Assembly: GCA_964510955.1 (NCBI GenBank)
Contig: CAZEDW010000005.1
Location: 89,088-153,087 of the forward strand
Source of the DNA: JAFLCM01 sp964510955
Lineage (GTDB): Bacteria; Planctomycetota; Phycisphaerae; Phycisphaerales; UBA1924
Direction of reading: 5' to 3'
DNA length: 64,000 nucleotides
Shown here: positions 56,288-63,975 of the stretch, in pieces
Layout of the letters: every line of letters begins with the position of its first letter
Position numbering within the stretch: position 1 is the first letter of the stretch
Translations under genes and position numbers: made by a program
The notes under the pieces: model-generated
What the model was told of the DNA's origin: nothing
The model's database searches: none
What the model saw: only the letters and a program-made list of their open reading frames with translations

Positions 56288-56689
56288 TCAGGCGGTCGCT
56301 TCGGCGGTGGCGGCGCCGCGGCGCATTTCGGCCTCGGTGGCGAGGTCCTGGCGGGCGTCGGCGGCCTTCATCTCGTCGGCGCTGAGGTGGTCGCAGCGGC
56401 TGATCATCACGCGGAGGATCTTCTCCGAAAGGTTGCAGTCGCGCTCGAGGCCGGCGAGGTGGATCGGGTCGGCGGAGAAGTAGGCGAGGATGTACGTGCC
56501 GCGCTTGTTCTTGTCGATCTCGTAGGCGAGGCGTCGCTCGTCCCACTTCTTCATGGCGTGCACCTCGGCGTGGGCGCGCTTGAACAGTTCGTTGATGTGG
56601 TCCACGGCCTCACCCAGCGTGGCGGCCTGGGCCTGGCTGAGGAGGAACATGGCTTCGTAGTTGTAACGGCGGCCTTTGCTGGCGGTCAT
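56288..56689 (-). CDS. rpsF: 30S ribosomal protein S6
   Basis: The 133-residue protein shows bS6 motifs: YNYEAMFLLSQAQA at the N-terminus, HAMKKWDERRLAYEIDKNKR and GTYILAYFSADPIHLAGLER. The last ~20 residues are Ala/Glu-rich. S6 normally pairs with S18 on 16S rRNA, but rpsR is not in this locus. AAAGGTGA lies upstream of the ATG. The 192 bases between pth and rpsF contain a G-rich octamer repeat. Confidence 0.96.
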   Translation of the reverse strand: MTASKGRRYNYEAMFLLSQAQAATLGEAVDHINELFKRAHAEVHAMKKWDERRLAYEIDKNKRGTYILAYFSADPIHLAGLERDCNLSEKILRVMISRCDHLSADEMKAADARQDLATEAEMRRGAATAEATA

Positions 56690-56830
56690 CTGTCTGTCAC
56701 CTTTCTGAGCCGCCCCGACTGCTTTCGCGGGGCGGGCGACCCGCTTGTGACGGGACGCATGGACTCGGGATTATGCGGGACGGTCCCGCGGGGTTGATGG
56801 GAGAGGCGTTTCGTTGGGAAGCTGAGTGCG

Positions 56831-56862
56831 GGGGTGTAGGGGTGTAGGGGTGTGGGGTTGAG
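56831..56862 (+). repeat. G-rich octamer repeat (GGGGTGTA), quadruplex-like
   Basis: Three tandem 8-mers (GGGGTGTA, GGGGTGTA, GGGGTGTG) plus a fourth G run give four runs of at least three G with 3-4 base loops, a canonical quadruplex pattern on the + strand. It sits between rpsF and pth, which are both on the minus strand, and has no facing complementary arm. Confidence 0.6.
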
Positions 56863-56881
56863 AGGGTGAAGGGGGAGTCGG

Positions 56882-57568
56882 TCAGGCGGCGTCTCGGCGG
56901 CCTTGCTGCTCTTGCGGTTGGTCAAGCTCCGGTGGCCGGGGAGGCTTGGGCCTGGGGGGCGGGGCGTTGAAGACGTTCATCGCGGGCGTCATGCCGCGCT
57001 TGAACCACGTCTCGGCGGCGTCGGCCGCCTTCTCGACGCTGTCCTGCACCTTGGGCAACTGCTCTTCCGTGAACCTGCCCAGCACATAGTCGGCCTGCGG
57101 GATGACGCCCGGAGGATCGATGCCGATGCGGCAGCGCCCGTAGGAGGCGGTGCCGAGGCAGCGCTCGATGTCGGTGAGGCCGTTGTGCCCGCCCGCCCCG
57201 CCGTCGGGGCGGAGGCGGATCGAGCCGCAGGGCAGGGCGATGTCGTCGACGATGATGAAGAGGTCGAAGGAAGGGTTGAGCTTGTAGAAGCGGACGGCCT
57301 CGGCGACCGACTGGCCGGAGCGGTTCATGTAGGTGAGGGGCTTGAGGAACATGCAGCGGTCGTCGGGCTGAGCGGCGCCCTCGCCGGCTTCGGCGGCGAA
57401 GCTGGTGAAGGGCATCCGCGCTTCGACGGCGAGGCCGCCGAAGCGCGAGCGCGGGATCTCCCGTGACGCGTGGCGGGCGATGAGCCTGTCCACGGCCATG
57501 AAGCCGGCGTTGTGCCGGGTGCGCTCGTATTGAGCGCCGGGGTTGCCCAGTCCGACGATCAGCTTCAC
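56882..57568 (-). CDS. pth: Peptidyl-tRNA hydrolase
   Basis: The product is 228 residues from GTG 57568. It has Pth motifs KLIVGLGNPGAQYERTRHNA with catalytic His (RHNAGFMAVD), LKPLTYMNRSGQSV, IIVDDIALPCGSIRLR and GGAGGHNGLTDI. It recycles peptidyl-tRNA released from stalled ribosomes. The GTG overlaps the rplY stop (GTGA); the long frame upstream to 57913 is a shadow of rplY. The last ~30 residues are a Pro/Gln-rich extension. Gene order rplY-pth matches Bacillus ctc-spoVC. Confidence 0.97.
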   Translation of the reverse strand: MKLIVGLGNPGAQYERTRHNAGFMAVDRLIARHASREIPRSRFGGLAVEARMPFTSFAAEAGEGAAQPDDRCMFLKPLTYMNRSGQSVAEAVRFYKLNPSFDLFIIVDDIALPCGSIRLRPDGGAGGHNGLTDIERCLGTASYGRCRIGIDPPGVIPQADYVLGRFTEEQLPKVQDSVEKAADAAETWFKRGMTPAMNVFNAPPPRPKPPRPPELDQPQEQQGRRDAA

Positions 57569-58311
57569 TTCTTCTTGTCTCCACCACCCGCCGCGGGCTT
57601 GGCATCCTTGGCCGGGGCGGCGCCCTTGGCGGGGGCGGCGCCGGGCTTGGCGCCGGCGGCGGCGGCCTCGCCCTCGGCGGGCTTCTTGGCGGTGATGACT
57701 TCCGGCTCGGCGGCGGCGCCCTCGACGGCGGCGGCCTCGGCGGTCGGGGCCACCTCTTCCTTGGCGATCTGGATCGCCGCCAGGATGTCGTGCGGGTCGC
57801 TCGCCAGCTCCACACCGGCGGGTAGCTTCACCTCGGCGGCGCTGATCGCGTGCCCGACGTCCAGCTCCGACACGTCGACGTCGACGTGGTCGGGCAGGGC
57901 CAGCACGGTGCATCGGACCGTCACGGTGCTGTTGGGGTGCAGCAGGATCGCGCCGGCCTTCTTCAGGCCGATGCTCTCGCCCGTGAGGCGGACCGACACC
58001 CTTGCCTCGATCTTCTCATCGAGACTGACGCGGGCCAGGTCGGCGTGGACGACGTTGGTGCCCAGGTAGTCGAACTGCAGGTCCTTGAGGATCACCGTCT
58101 CGTCGCCGGCGCCCTTCATCTGGATGGTGAAGACGCGCTCGCCGGCGTTGATGTAACGCAGGGCGGTGTGGGCGTCGAGGGTGACGTGGGACGGGGCCTG
58201 GCCGTGCCCGTACATGACGGCGGGGAGACGCCCGGAGGCGCGCTCACGCTTGGCGTAGCGGGTGCCGATCTTGGCGCGGGATTGGGCTTCGAGGGTGTGT
58301 GCGACTTTCAT
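57565..58311 (-). CDS. rplY: 50S ribosomal protein L25 (CTC family)
   Basis: At 248 residues this is the long, two-domain CTC form: an L25 domain (~1-95: TRYAKRERASGRLPAVMYGH, FDYLGTNVVHADLARV-like) and a TL5-type beta domain (~96-190), then an Ala/Lys-rich tail ending in Lys-Lys-Lys. It binds 5S rRNA. GGAG lies 8 bases before the ATG. The tail is longer than in most homologues. A heptamer array lies just upstream, before the prs stop. Confidence 0.96.
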   Translation of the reverse strand: MKVAHTLEAQSRAKIGTRYAKRERASGRLPAVMYGHGQAPSHVTLDAHTALRYINAGERVFTIQMKGAGDETVILKDLQFDYLGTNVVHADLARVSLDEKIEARVSVRLTGESIGLKKAGAILLHPNSTVTVRCTVLALPDHVDVDVSELDVGHAISAAEVKLPAGVELASDPHDILAAIQIAKEEVAPTAEAAAVEGAAAEPEVITAKKPAEGEAAAAGAKPGAAPAKGAAPAKDAKPAAGGGDKKK

Positions 58312-58344
58312 GGCGAGTATCTCCTGTCGTCTTGTGTCGTCATC

Positions 58345-58424
58345 GATGTGGGATGTCGGATTTCAGATGTCGGATGTGGGCGGGGGATGAAAATCCCACA
58401 TTCCACACGCGACATCCCACATTC
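58345..58424 (+). repeat. Paired heptamer array (GATGTSG type)
   Basis: The left arm has five tandem 7-mers GATGTGG, GATGTCG, GATTTCA, GATGTCG, GATGTGG (58345-58379), itself symmetrical in order. After 16 bases the right arm has CCACATT, CCACACG, CGACATC, CCACATT (58396-58423). The arms are roughly complementary. The right arm runs into the prs stop codon. Confidence 0.75.
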
Positions 58425-59403
58425 ATCTCTTGCTCTCCGCGAAGCGCTTGAACAGGGCGCTCACGGACTTGTTCTCGTGGATATGGCGGATGGCCTCGGC
58501 GAACAGCTTGCTGATGCACAGGGTCGTCACCCGGGGCTTGATGGCGCCCAGGCGGTCCTCGTGGGGGATGGTGTTGGTGACCACGACGCGGTCGATGCAG
58601 CTTTTGGCGAGGCGGTCGATGGCCGGGCCGCAGAGCACCGGGTGCGTGGCGGCGACCAGCACCTTGCCGGCGCCGGCCTCCTTGAGCACGCGCGCGGCCT
58701 CGCACACGGTCCCGGCGGTGGAGATCATGTCGTCCACCATCAGGACGGTGCGGCCCTTCACCTGGCCGACGATCGTGCTGGTGTGCACCTCGCTGCCGCT
58801 GATGCGCTTCTTGAAGGTGATGGCCAGGTCGCCGCCGAGCAGGTCGGCGTAGCCGGTCGCCACCTTGACGTTGCCCACGTCCGGCGACACCACCACGAGG
58901 TCCCCGAGCTCGCCCCGGATGCCTTCGAGATAATCCGCGAACACCGGGGCGGCGGCGAGGTGGTCCACCGGCAGGTCGAAGAAGCCCTGGATCTGGGCGG
59001 CGTGCAGGTCGAGCGCCACCACGCGGTTGAAGCCCGCCTCGGTGATGAGGTTGGCGATGAGCTTGGCGGTGATCGGAGTTCGCCCTCGCTCCTTGCGGTC
59101 CTGGCGCCCGTAGCCGAAGTACGGGATCACCGCGGTGATGCGCTTGGCGCTGGAGCGCCGGAGCGAGTCCGCGAAGATCAGCAGTTCCATGATGTTGTCG
59201 TTCACCGGGTCGCAGGTGGACAGCACCACGAAGCAGTCACGCCCGCGGACGTCTTCCTCGATATGGACGATCAGCTCGCCGTCGGGGAACACCTCGGTGC
59301 GGGCCACGCCCAGGGGCTGGCCCATCTGGTCGCAGATTCGCCGGGTGAGCGGCACCTGGTTCCGCCCCGCGAAGACCTTGAGCTCGGCGTTGTTCCCGCT
59401 CAT
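58423..59403 (-). CDS. prs: Ribose-phosphate pyrophosphokinase (PRPP synthase)
   Basis: The 326-residue enzyme has PRPP synthase motifs: FPDGELIVHIEEDVRG, SCDPVNDN-like loop, VIPYFGYGRQDRK, ALDLHAAQIQGFFD, the flexible FKKR and the PRPP loop VLMVDDMISTAGT. It makes PRPP from ATP and ribose-5-P for nucleotide, His and Trp synthesis. ATG 59403 overlaps the glmU stop as ATGA. Gene order glmU-prs-rplY-pth is the same as in Bacillus. Confidence 0.97.
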   Translation of the reverse strand: MSGNNAELKVFAGRNQVPLTRRICDQMGQPLGVARTEVFPDGELIVHIEEDVRGRDCFVVLSTCDPVNDNIMELLIFADSLRRSSAKRITAVIPYFGYGRQDRKERGRTPITAKLIANLITEAGFNRVVALDLHAAQIQGFFDLPVDHLAAAPVFADYLEGIRGELGDLVVVSPDVGNVKVATGYADLLGGDLAITFKKRISGSEVHTSTIVGQVKGRTVLMVDDMISTAGTVCEAARVLKEAGAGKVLVAATHPVLCGPAIDRLAKSCIDRVVVTNTIPHEDRLGAIKPRVTTLCISKLFAEAIRHIHENKSVSALFKRFAESKR

Positions 59404-60188
59404 CGCGCCCCCCCCACCGCCGCGGGTGTCTGGAGGCGACGGCGCAGGACGCCGTCCACCTCGGCCAGTTGCTCGAGTGTGTTGATGCTCAGGACGTCCT
59501 CGGGCGGCACGGCGTCGATGACCTCGACGCGCTTGCCCGCGCCCATCAGGAGCGAGGGCACGTCGGTGACGTAGTACTCGCCGGAAGCCTCGTTGCGCTT
59601 GACGCGCTGCAGGGCGTCGAACAGGGCCGCGGCGTCGAAGCAGTAGTAGCTCGGGTTGACCTCGCGGATCTTCTTCTGCTCGCCGGTGCAGTGCTTGTCC
59701 TCGACGATGGCGCTGAACCCGCCCGAAGCGGAGCGGACGATGCGCCCGTAGCCGGACGGATCGGCGATCACGCTGGTGGCCAGCGTCGCCGCGGAGTTGG
59801 TGGATCGGTGGCGATCCAGCAGCTTGGTCAGGGTTTCCTTGCGGATCAGCGGCCCGTCGCCCGCGAGCACGAACACGTCGTGGTTGGCCAGCGACGGCCC
59901 CATGGCGTCCCGGGCACACATGACCGCGTGGCCGGTGCCGAGCTGCTCTTCCTGCAGGGCGTAGCCGACGGTGACGCCCGGCGCGCTGAACCCGGCAAGG
60001 CAGCGCTTCACGACGTCGCGCTGGTAGCCGATGACGACGACAATGCGCGTGCAGCCCGCCGCGGCGCAGGCGTCGGCGACCCAGTTGACCATCGGTCGAC
60101 CGGCGACCTCGTGGGCGACCTTGGGAAGGTCGCTCTTCATCCGCGTGCCTTTGCCCGCGGCGAGGATGATGGCTGAGAGGGAACGCAT
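59400..60188 (-). CDS. GlmU-like nucleotidyltransferase, uridyltransferase domain only
   Basis: From ATG 60188 this is 262 residues, covering only the N-terminal pyrophosphorylase half of GlmU: IILAAGKGTRMKSDLPKVAH, YALQEEQLGTGHAVMCA, VLAGDGPLIRKETL, KIREVNPSYYCF, GEYYVTDVPSLL. The left-handed helix acetyltransferase domain is missing, so glucosamine-1-P acetylation must be done elsewhere. It likely makes UDP-GlcNAc, though another NDP-sugar is possible. The ATG has no SD; a heptamer array starts 6 bases upstream and tRNA-Gln lies 105 bases upstream on the same strand. Confidence 0.9.
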   Translation of the reverse strand: MRSLSAIILAAGKGTRMKSDLPKVAHEVAGRPMVNWVADACAAAGCTRIVVVIGYQRDVVKRCLAGFSAPGVTVGYALQEEQLGTGHAVMCARDAMGPSLANHDVFVLAGDGPLIRKETLTKLLDRHRSTNSAATLATSVIADPSGYGRIVRSASGGFSAIVEDKHCTGEQKKIREVNPSYYCFDAAALFDALQRVKRNEASGEYYVTDVPSLLMGAGKRVEVIDAVPPEDVLSINTLEQLAEVDGVLRRRLQTPAAVGGAR

Positions 60189-60194
60189 GGGGGA

Positions 60195-60283
60195 GGGCAG
60201 TGGGCAGTGGGCAGTGGGCACTGGGCAGAGGGGCGGTCGGCGAGGGGTCTTTGCTGATGCCTGGTGCCCAGTGCCCGATGCCT
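60195..60283 (+). repeat. Paired heptamer array (GGGCAGT type)
   Basis: The left arm has GGGCAGT three times, GGGCACT and GGGCAGA (60195-60229). After 26 bases the right arm has GATGCCT, GGTGCCC, AGTGCCC, GATGCCT (60256-60283). The arms are roughly complementary. The array lies between tRNA-Gln and the glmU-like gene, so a transcript reading through would carry it directly in front of the ATG. Confidence 0.75.
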
Positions 60284-60293
60284 TCAGGTTCAA

Positions 60294-60364
60294 CAGGCCC
60301 GCATGGATTCGAACCATGACTAAGTGAACCAAAATCACTGGTGCTACCGTTACACCACGGGCCT
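60294..60364 (-). tRNA. tRNA-Gln (TTG)
   Basis: A 71-base cloverleaf on the minus strand. Acceptor arms AGGCCCG / CGGGCCT pair fully with G as discriminator, as usual for tRNA-Gln. The D stem is GTG/CAC, the anticodon arm AGTGA/TCACT encloses TTTTGGT (anticodon TTG), and the T arm is CATGG-TTCGAAT-CCATG. CCA is not encoded. Confidence 0.97.
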
Positions 60365-60736
60365 ACGGGGTTCACCGAATCCAACTGGATGACATCAACG
60401 GGGAGGGCCTCGGACCGAACTTCTGTACGCCGGGCCTGCCGTTTCGGGTCAGGGGGCACGTGGACCGACCAGCAGACCAGCGGTCCGCGTCGGTCCTGCC
60501 GGCGTGGCCGGGGAAGGGGTCGACGAAGCCGCGGCAACATCCGTCTCCGGAGCTGGACCCGTCATCAGCCGCTGCTGACGGACCCATGCCCGTGCCTCGC
60601 TCGCCGGTGGTCGAAACCCGGCTCGCTCGTCACGGTCGGCTCCCTCGTGGAGAGGGGCGGAGATGATAGCGGGATCATGGGGTCGATGCAACGGCAGACG
60701 GAGATCGTTTGGAATCCGGACGGGTTGGAGGGCGGC
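60365..60736 (+). other. Intergenic stretch, nothing recognised
   Basis: These 372 bases lie between tRNA-Gln and the hypothetical gene at 60737. Short frames on both strands give low-complexity Arg/Ser/Pro-rich translations and none resembles a gene. I see no RNA gene or repeat here. Confidence 0.5.
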
Positions 60737-61330
60737 TCAGGCTGCGATGATGACTGGCGCGGCCGGATTCGCACCGCATCGCCGCCACTGTTCCATCCTG
60801 GGGTGCCCGTCGAGAGCCACCCATTCACGCGGGGCCACGAGCGACGCCGCGATCGGCGCCAGCCGCTCGATGATCCTCGTCAGGTGGTCCTGGGCGTCGT
60901 CCATCATCTCCGCTTCCAGAAGTGCCATCGGATCAACCGCCAGGCCGATGCCGGCGGACCGGTGCCGCTCAAGGAAGCCAGCGCAGCGGTGCGGGTCGCA
61001 GAGGATGTGGCGGGAGTGGGGCCTGAGCCACAGCCGGTCCAGGCGGCCGCCGGTCTCGTGGGCGAGCCGGGTGAGTCGGGCCTCCAACGCGGCCATCCCG
61101 GCCGGGCCCCAGGCTTGCGGGTCGCGCTCAAAGGGTTGATCGGCCAGCCAGCCGGACCACGCGATGACCGTGGGCCCAGCGATGCTCAGCACGCCGACAA
61201 TGCCGTCGCGAAGGATGTTCCCGGCGGTCCACTGTGCGACGATTTCTCCCTCGCTGGACACGACGGGGGCGGACCCATCGGGTTCGGACGGACCGATCGA
61301 CCATAACTGACGGGCTGTCGCGGTGTTCAC
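60737..61330 (-). CDS. Hypothetical protein, possibly a TIM-barrel fragment
   Basis: I do not firmly recognise this 197-residue protein starting at GTG 61330. The middle and end (LDRLWLRPHSRHILCDPHRC, AGIGLAVDPMALLEAEMMDD, LTRIIERLAPIAASLVA) resemble strands of sugar-isomerase/AP-endonuclease-2-type TIM barrels, with conserved-looking Asp and His residues. At under 200 residues it would be a partial barrel, so it may be a truncated or divergent member. It is divergent from the membrane TPR gene. Confidence 0.55.
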   Translation of the reverse strand: MNTATARQLWSIGPSEPDGSAPVVSSEGEIVAQWTAGNILRDGIVGVLSIAGPTVIAWSGWLADQPFERDPQAWGPAGMAALEARLTRLAHETGGRLDRLWLRPHSRHILCDPHRCAGFLERHRSAGIGLAVDPMALLEAEMMDDAQDHLTRIIERLAPIAASLVAPREWVALDGHPRMEQWRRCGANPAAPVIIAA

Positions 61331-61434
61331 GCTGAACTGTAGTGCCGGCGGCGACCGACGAAGCGGGCGCCGCGGTGTTGTACGCTGCGTGCCTTCGGAC
61401 CGTCCCCATGCGAAGTTCGTCCAAGGCCAGCCCG

Positions 61435-63450
61435 ATGACTCGCTTTCGGCCGCCGTCGTGGCTGCTGTTCGTTGGCGTCGGACTGGTGGGGTTCGCGGTG
61501 TTTCTCCCGTCGCTGAGCTGCGGGTTCGTCAACTGGGACGACGACCGGAACTTCCTCAACAACCCGGATTTCCGCGGGCTGGCGTGGACCAACATCCGTT
61601 GGATGTTTTCCGCGTTTCTCATGGGCCACTACCAGCCGCTGTCGTGGCTCACGCTGGGGCTGGACTACACGGTCTGGGGGATGAACCCGCAGGGGTATCA
61701 CCTGACGAACATCGTGTTGCACGCGGTGAACACGGCTCTGCTGGGCGCGGTGGTGGCGCGGCTGGGCGCGATCGGGGGCGTGAAGCGGGCCGGGTGGCTG
61801 GGCGCGGGCGTGGCGCTGGCGTGGGCGATTCACCCGCTGCGCGTGGAGGCGGTGACGTGGATCACCCAGCGGCGCGAGGTGCTGTGCGCGGCGTTCACGC
61901 TGTTGACGCTGCTGATGCACCTGCGCGGGGCGCGGTGGTGGAGCATCGCGCTGCTCTCGGGCGTGGCGATGCTGTGCAAGGCGACCGCGGTGGTGCTGCC
62001 GGTGATGCTCGTGCTGATTGACGTGTGGCGCGAGGGGGTAGTTGCCCGGCTCGGCACCGGTCACGAGGGGCGGCGCGCCTGGCGCTTGCTGGGGCGGATT
62101 GTCGTTCGGCACGGCGTGGTGGTGGCGATGGCGGGCGTGTGCTCGGTCGTCGCGGTCATCGCCCAGCGGTCTTCCGGCGCGCTGGCCCCGGTGGAGAGCC
62201 TGGGGATCGTCCCGCGTTTGATGAGCTACTTCTACAGCGTGGGCTTCTACACGCTGAAGTCGGTGTGGCCTTCCAACCTGTGCGCGCTCTACGAGATCAA
62301 GCTGGAGACGGTCGAGGGCCAACTCCGCCCGGTGAGGGGGGTGGTGCTGCTGGACGCGGGCCTGGTGGCGGCGGCGGTCGTCTCGCTGCTGTCGGGCGGA
62401 TGGCTGCTGCGACGGCGCGAGCCGCGGCTGCTGCTTTTCACTGTCGCTCTGCTGGCGATGATTGCGCCGGTGGGCGGGCTGGGCCAGGCCGGCCCGCAGC
62501 TTGTCGCCGACCGCTACGCGTATCAGCCCGGGTGGGTCTTGACGCTCGGCGCGGCGTTGCTGCTGGCGGGGTTGGCCCGGCGGGCGGCGCCGGGGCGGAG
62601 CACGGCGCTGGCGGCGTCGCTGAGCGTGGCCATCGCTGCCGCGCTGGGGGTGTTCTGCGTGCGGCAGCAGGGATTCTGGCGCAACACGAGCGCGCTTTGG
62701 GACCGCGTGCTGGCGATTGATCCGGAGTGCGGCTACGGGCACTTCAACCTGGCGATGCAGGCGATCAGCCAGAGCCCGCCGAACGATCTTGTCGCCGAGC
62801 CGCACCTGCGCGAAGCGATCCGCGTTCAACCCTGGAACCCCGAGCCGCGGGCGGCCTTGGGGGCGCTCCACGAGCGCGCGGGGAAGATCGCCGAGGCCGA
62901 GGAGGACTACCGCGGGGCGCTGAAGGTGGCGGCGAGCCACAAGCCGTCGCTGTTCCCGCTGGCGGTGATCGTCTTCAACAAGGGCAAGCACGAAGAAGCG
63001 CTGGGGCTGCTCTCGCGGCTGGCCAACACCGATCCGGAGAATCCTGAGTCGTACCGCGCGCTGGGGCGGGCGCTGGCGGCGGACAACAAGGGCTACAGCG
63101 CCTCGGGCGTGTTCCGCGACGGTGTGAAAAAGTCGCCCGGATCGATGGTTCTGTGGCGTGAGCTGGCGTGGCTGCTGGCCACCAACCCTGACAACGCCGT
63201 GCGCAACGGGGTGAGCGCCGTCGAGGCGGCGGACAAGGCGATGGCGCTCGTGCCCACGGGAACCGTTGATCCCACGGTGATCGTGGCCGCCGGGGCGGCG
63301 TATGCGGAGGCCGAGCGCTTTGAGGACGGCGTCCGGATCATCCGCGGGGCGCAGGCGAAGTGTGATGAGGGGACTCGGGCGACGCTGGGCAAACTGATTG
63401 AGTTGCTCGAGAAGCGGGAGAAGGTGCGGGCGGCGGCGGTGTTTCCGTAG
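61435..63450 (+). CDS. GT-C-like membrane protein with TPR domain
   Basis: From ATG 61435 this is 671 residues. The N-terminal ~420 residues hold about ten membrane helices and O-mannosyltransferase-like (GT-C) motifs: FVNWDDDRNFLNNPDF with an acidic pair in the first loop, MGHYQPLSWLTLGLDY, and GYHLTNIVLHAVNTALL. The C-terminal ~250 residues contain TPR units (LGALHERAGKIAEAEEDYRG, ESYRALGRALAADNKG). Proteins of this build are widespread in planctomycetes and likely transfer sugars at the membrane, but no substrate is known. ATG 61408 is an alternative start; AAGG 8 bases before 61435 favours the latter. Confidence 0.85.
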   Translation: MTRFRPPSWLLFVGVGLVGFAVFLPSLSCGFVNWDDDRNFLNNPDFRGLAWTNIRWMFSAFLMGHYQPLSWLTLGLDYTVWGMNPQGYHLTNIVLHAVNTALLGAVVARLGAIGGVKRAGWLGAGVALAWAIHPLRVEAVTWITQRREVLCAAFTLLTLLMHLRGARWWSIALLSGVAMLCKATAVVLPVMLVLIDVWREGVVARLGTGHEGRRAWRLLGRIVVRHGVVVAMAGVCSVVAVIAQRSSGALAPVESLGIVPRLMSYFYSVGFYTLKSVWPSNLCALYEIKLETVEGQLRPVRGVVLLDAGLVAAAVVSLLSGGWLLRRREPRLLLFTVALLAMIAPVGGLGQAGPQLVADRYAYQPGWVLTLGAALLLAGLARRAAPGRSTALAASLSVAIAAALGVFCVRQQGFWRNTSALWDRVLAIDPECGYGHFNLAMQAISQSPPNDLVAEPHLREAIRVQPWNPEPRAALGALHERAGKIAEAEEDYRGALKVAASHKPSLFPLAVIVFNKGKHEEALGLLSRLANTDPENPESYRALGRALAADNKGYSASGVFRDGVKKSPGSMVLWRELAWLLATNPDNAVRNGVSAVEAADKAMALVPTGTVDPTVIVAAGAAYAEAERFEDGVRIIRGAQAKCDEGTRATLGKLIELLEKREKVRAAAVFP

Positions 63451-63634
63451 GGACGGCTGCCGGGATCAAGCTCCGATCTCCGCGGTTGAGTGTCCCGCGG
63501 TGGGCATGCGCGTTATGGATCGCATGGGATCACGATCCGCCGTGGGGATCGCCACAGGTATCCGAGGACGGAAACCCGTGGCACGGAGCGGGGACAGCCT
63601 GCGTAGCGATGCCACACGCCGTCATTTGTCGGGA

Positions 63635-63666
63635 GCCACCGCAGTCGCAGGGCCGACTTCGGTGGC
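63635..63666 (+). repeat. Stem-loop repeat, copy 1
   Basis: Arms GCCACCG-C-AGTCG and CGACT-T-CGGTGGC (12 bp plus one mismatch) enclose loop CAGGGC. The upper stem and loop match copy 2 at 63799, while the lower stem differs in both arms together. Confidence 0.65.
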
Positions 63667-63798
63667 ACGTCCAGCACGGCCAGTCACCCGTGGAGAGTTG
63701 AGGATCGCTTCGATGCCACCGGCCGCCGACATGCCAAGGCGGGGTACGCTCAAAGCCGCGTACCCCGGCACCTGCACCTGCACCCGGCCGGCGCTCGA

Positions 63799-63826
63799 CA
63801 CACAAGTCGCAGAGCCGACTTGTGTG
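63799..63826 (+). repeat. Stem-loop repeat, copy 2
   Basis: A perfect 11-bp stem CACACAAGTCG / CGACTTGTGTG with loop CAGAGC. It shares AGTCG-CAGxGC-CGACT with copy 1 at 63635, and both are followed by a GGCAC. Confidence 0.65.
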
Positions 63827-63838
63827 GCACGGGGGGGC

Positions 63839-63882
63839 GGGGACTTCTGTGCCACCGGCCGGGGACTTCTGTGCCACCCGCC
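63839..63882 (+). repeat. Two tandem 22-bp repeats
   Basis: An 18-base unit GGGGACTTCTGTGCCACC plus four bases occurs twice in tandem (63839-63860, 63861-63882), with one difference in the last four bases. Its GTGCCAC is the reverse complement of the GTGGCAC that follows the two stem-loops, so the whole 63.6-63.9 kb stretch is a mosaic of related short repeats. Nothing else in 63451-63975 looks like a gene. Confidence 0.7.
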
Positions 63883-63975
63883 GAAAACGCTTTAGGGTCT
63901 TTGTAAACTGTTAGAAAAATCTGCTTTGTCCAGAACATGGCGCACCCGATGTGAATCTCGTGCGTATCACTGTGC

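Noticed and set aside
55643..58424. Heptamer arrays considered as CRISPR
   Set aside because: Units are 7 bases with no spacers of 30-40 bases between them, and no cas genes are present.
60189..60540. Frame continuing upstream of the glmU-like gene
   Set aside because: It would run through the heptamer array and the tRNA-Gln gene, and the conserved IILAAGKGTR start fits ATG 60188.
60755..60785. T-loop-like GGATTCGCACC suggesting another minus-strand tRNA
   Set aside because: No acceptor or anticodon arm can be built around it, and it lies at the 3' end of a hypothetical coding sequence.
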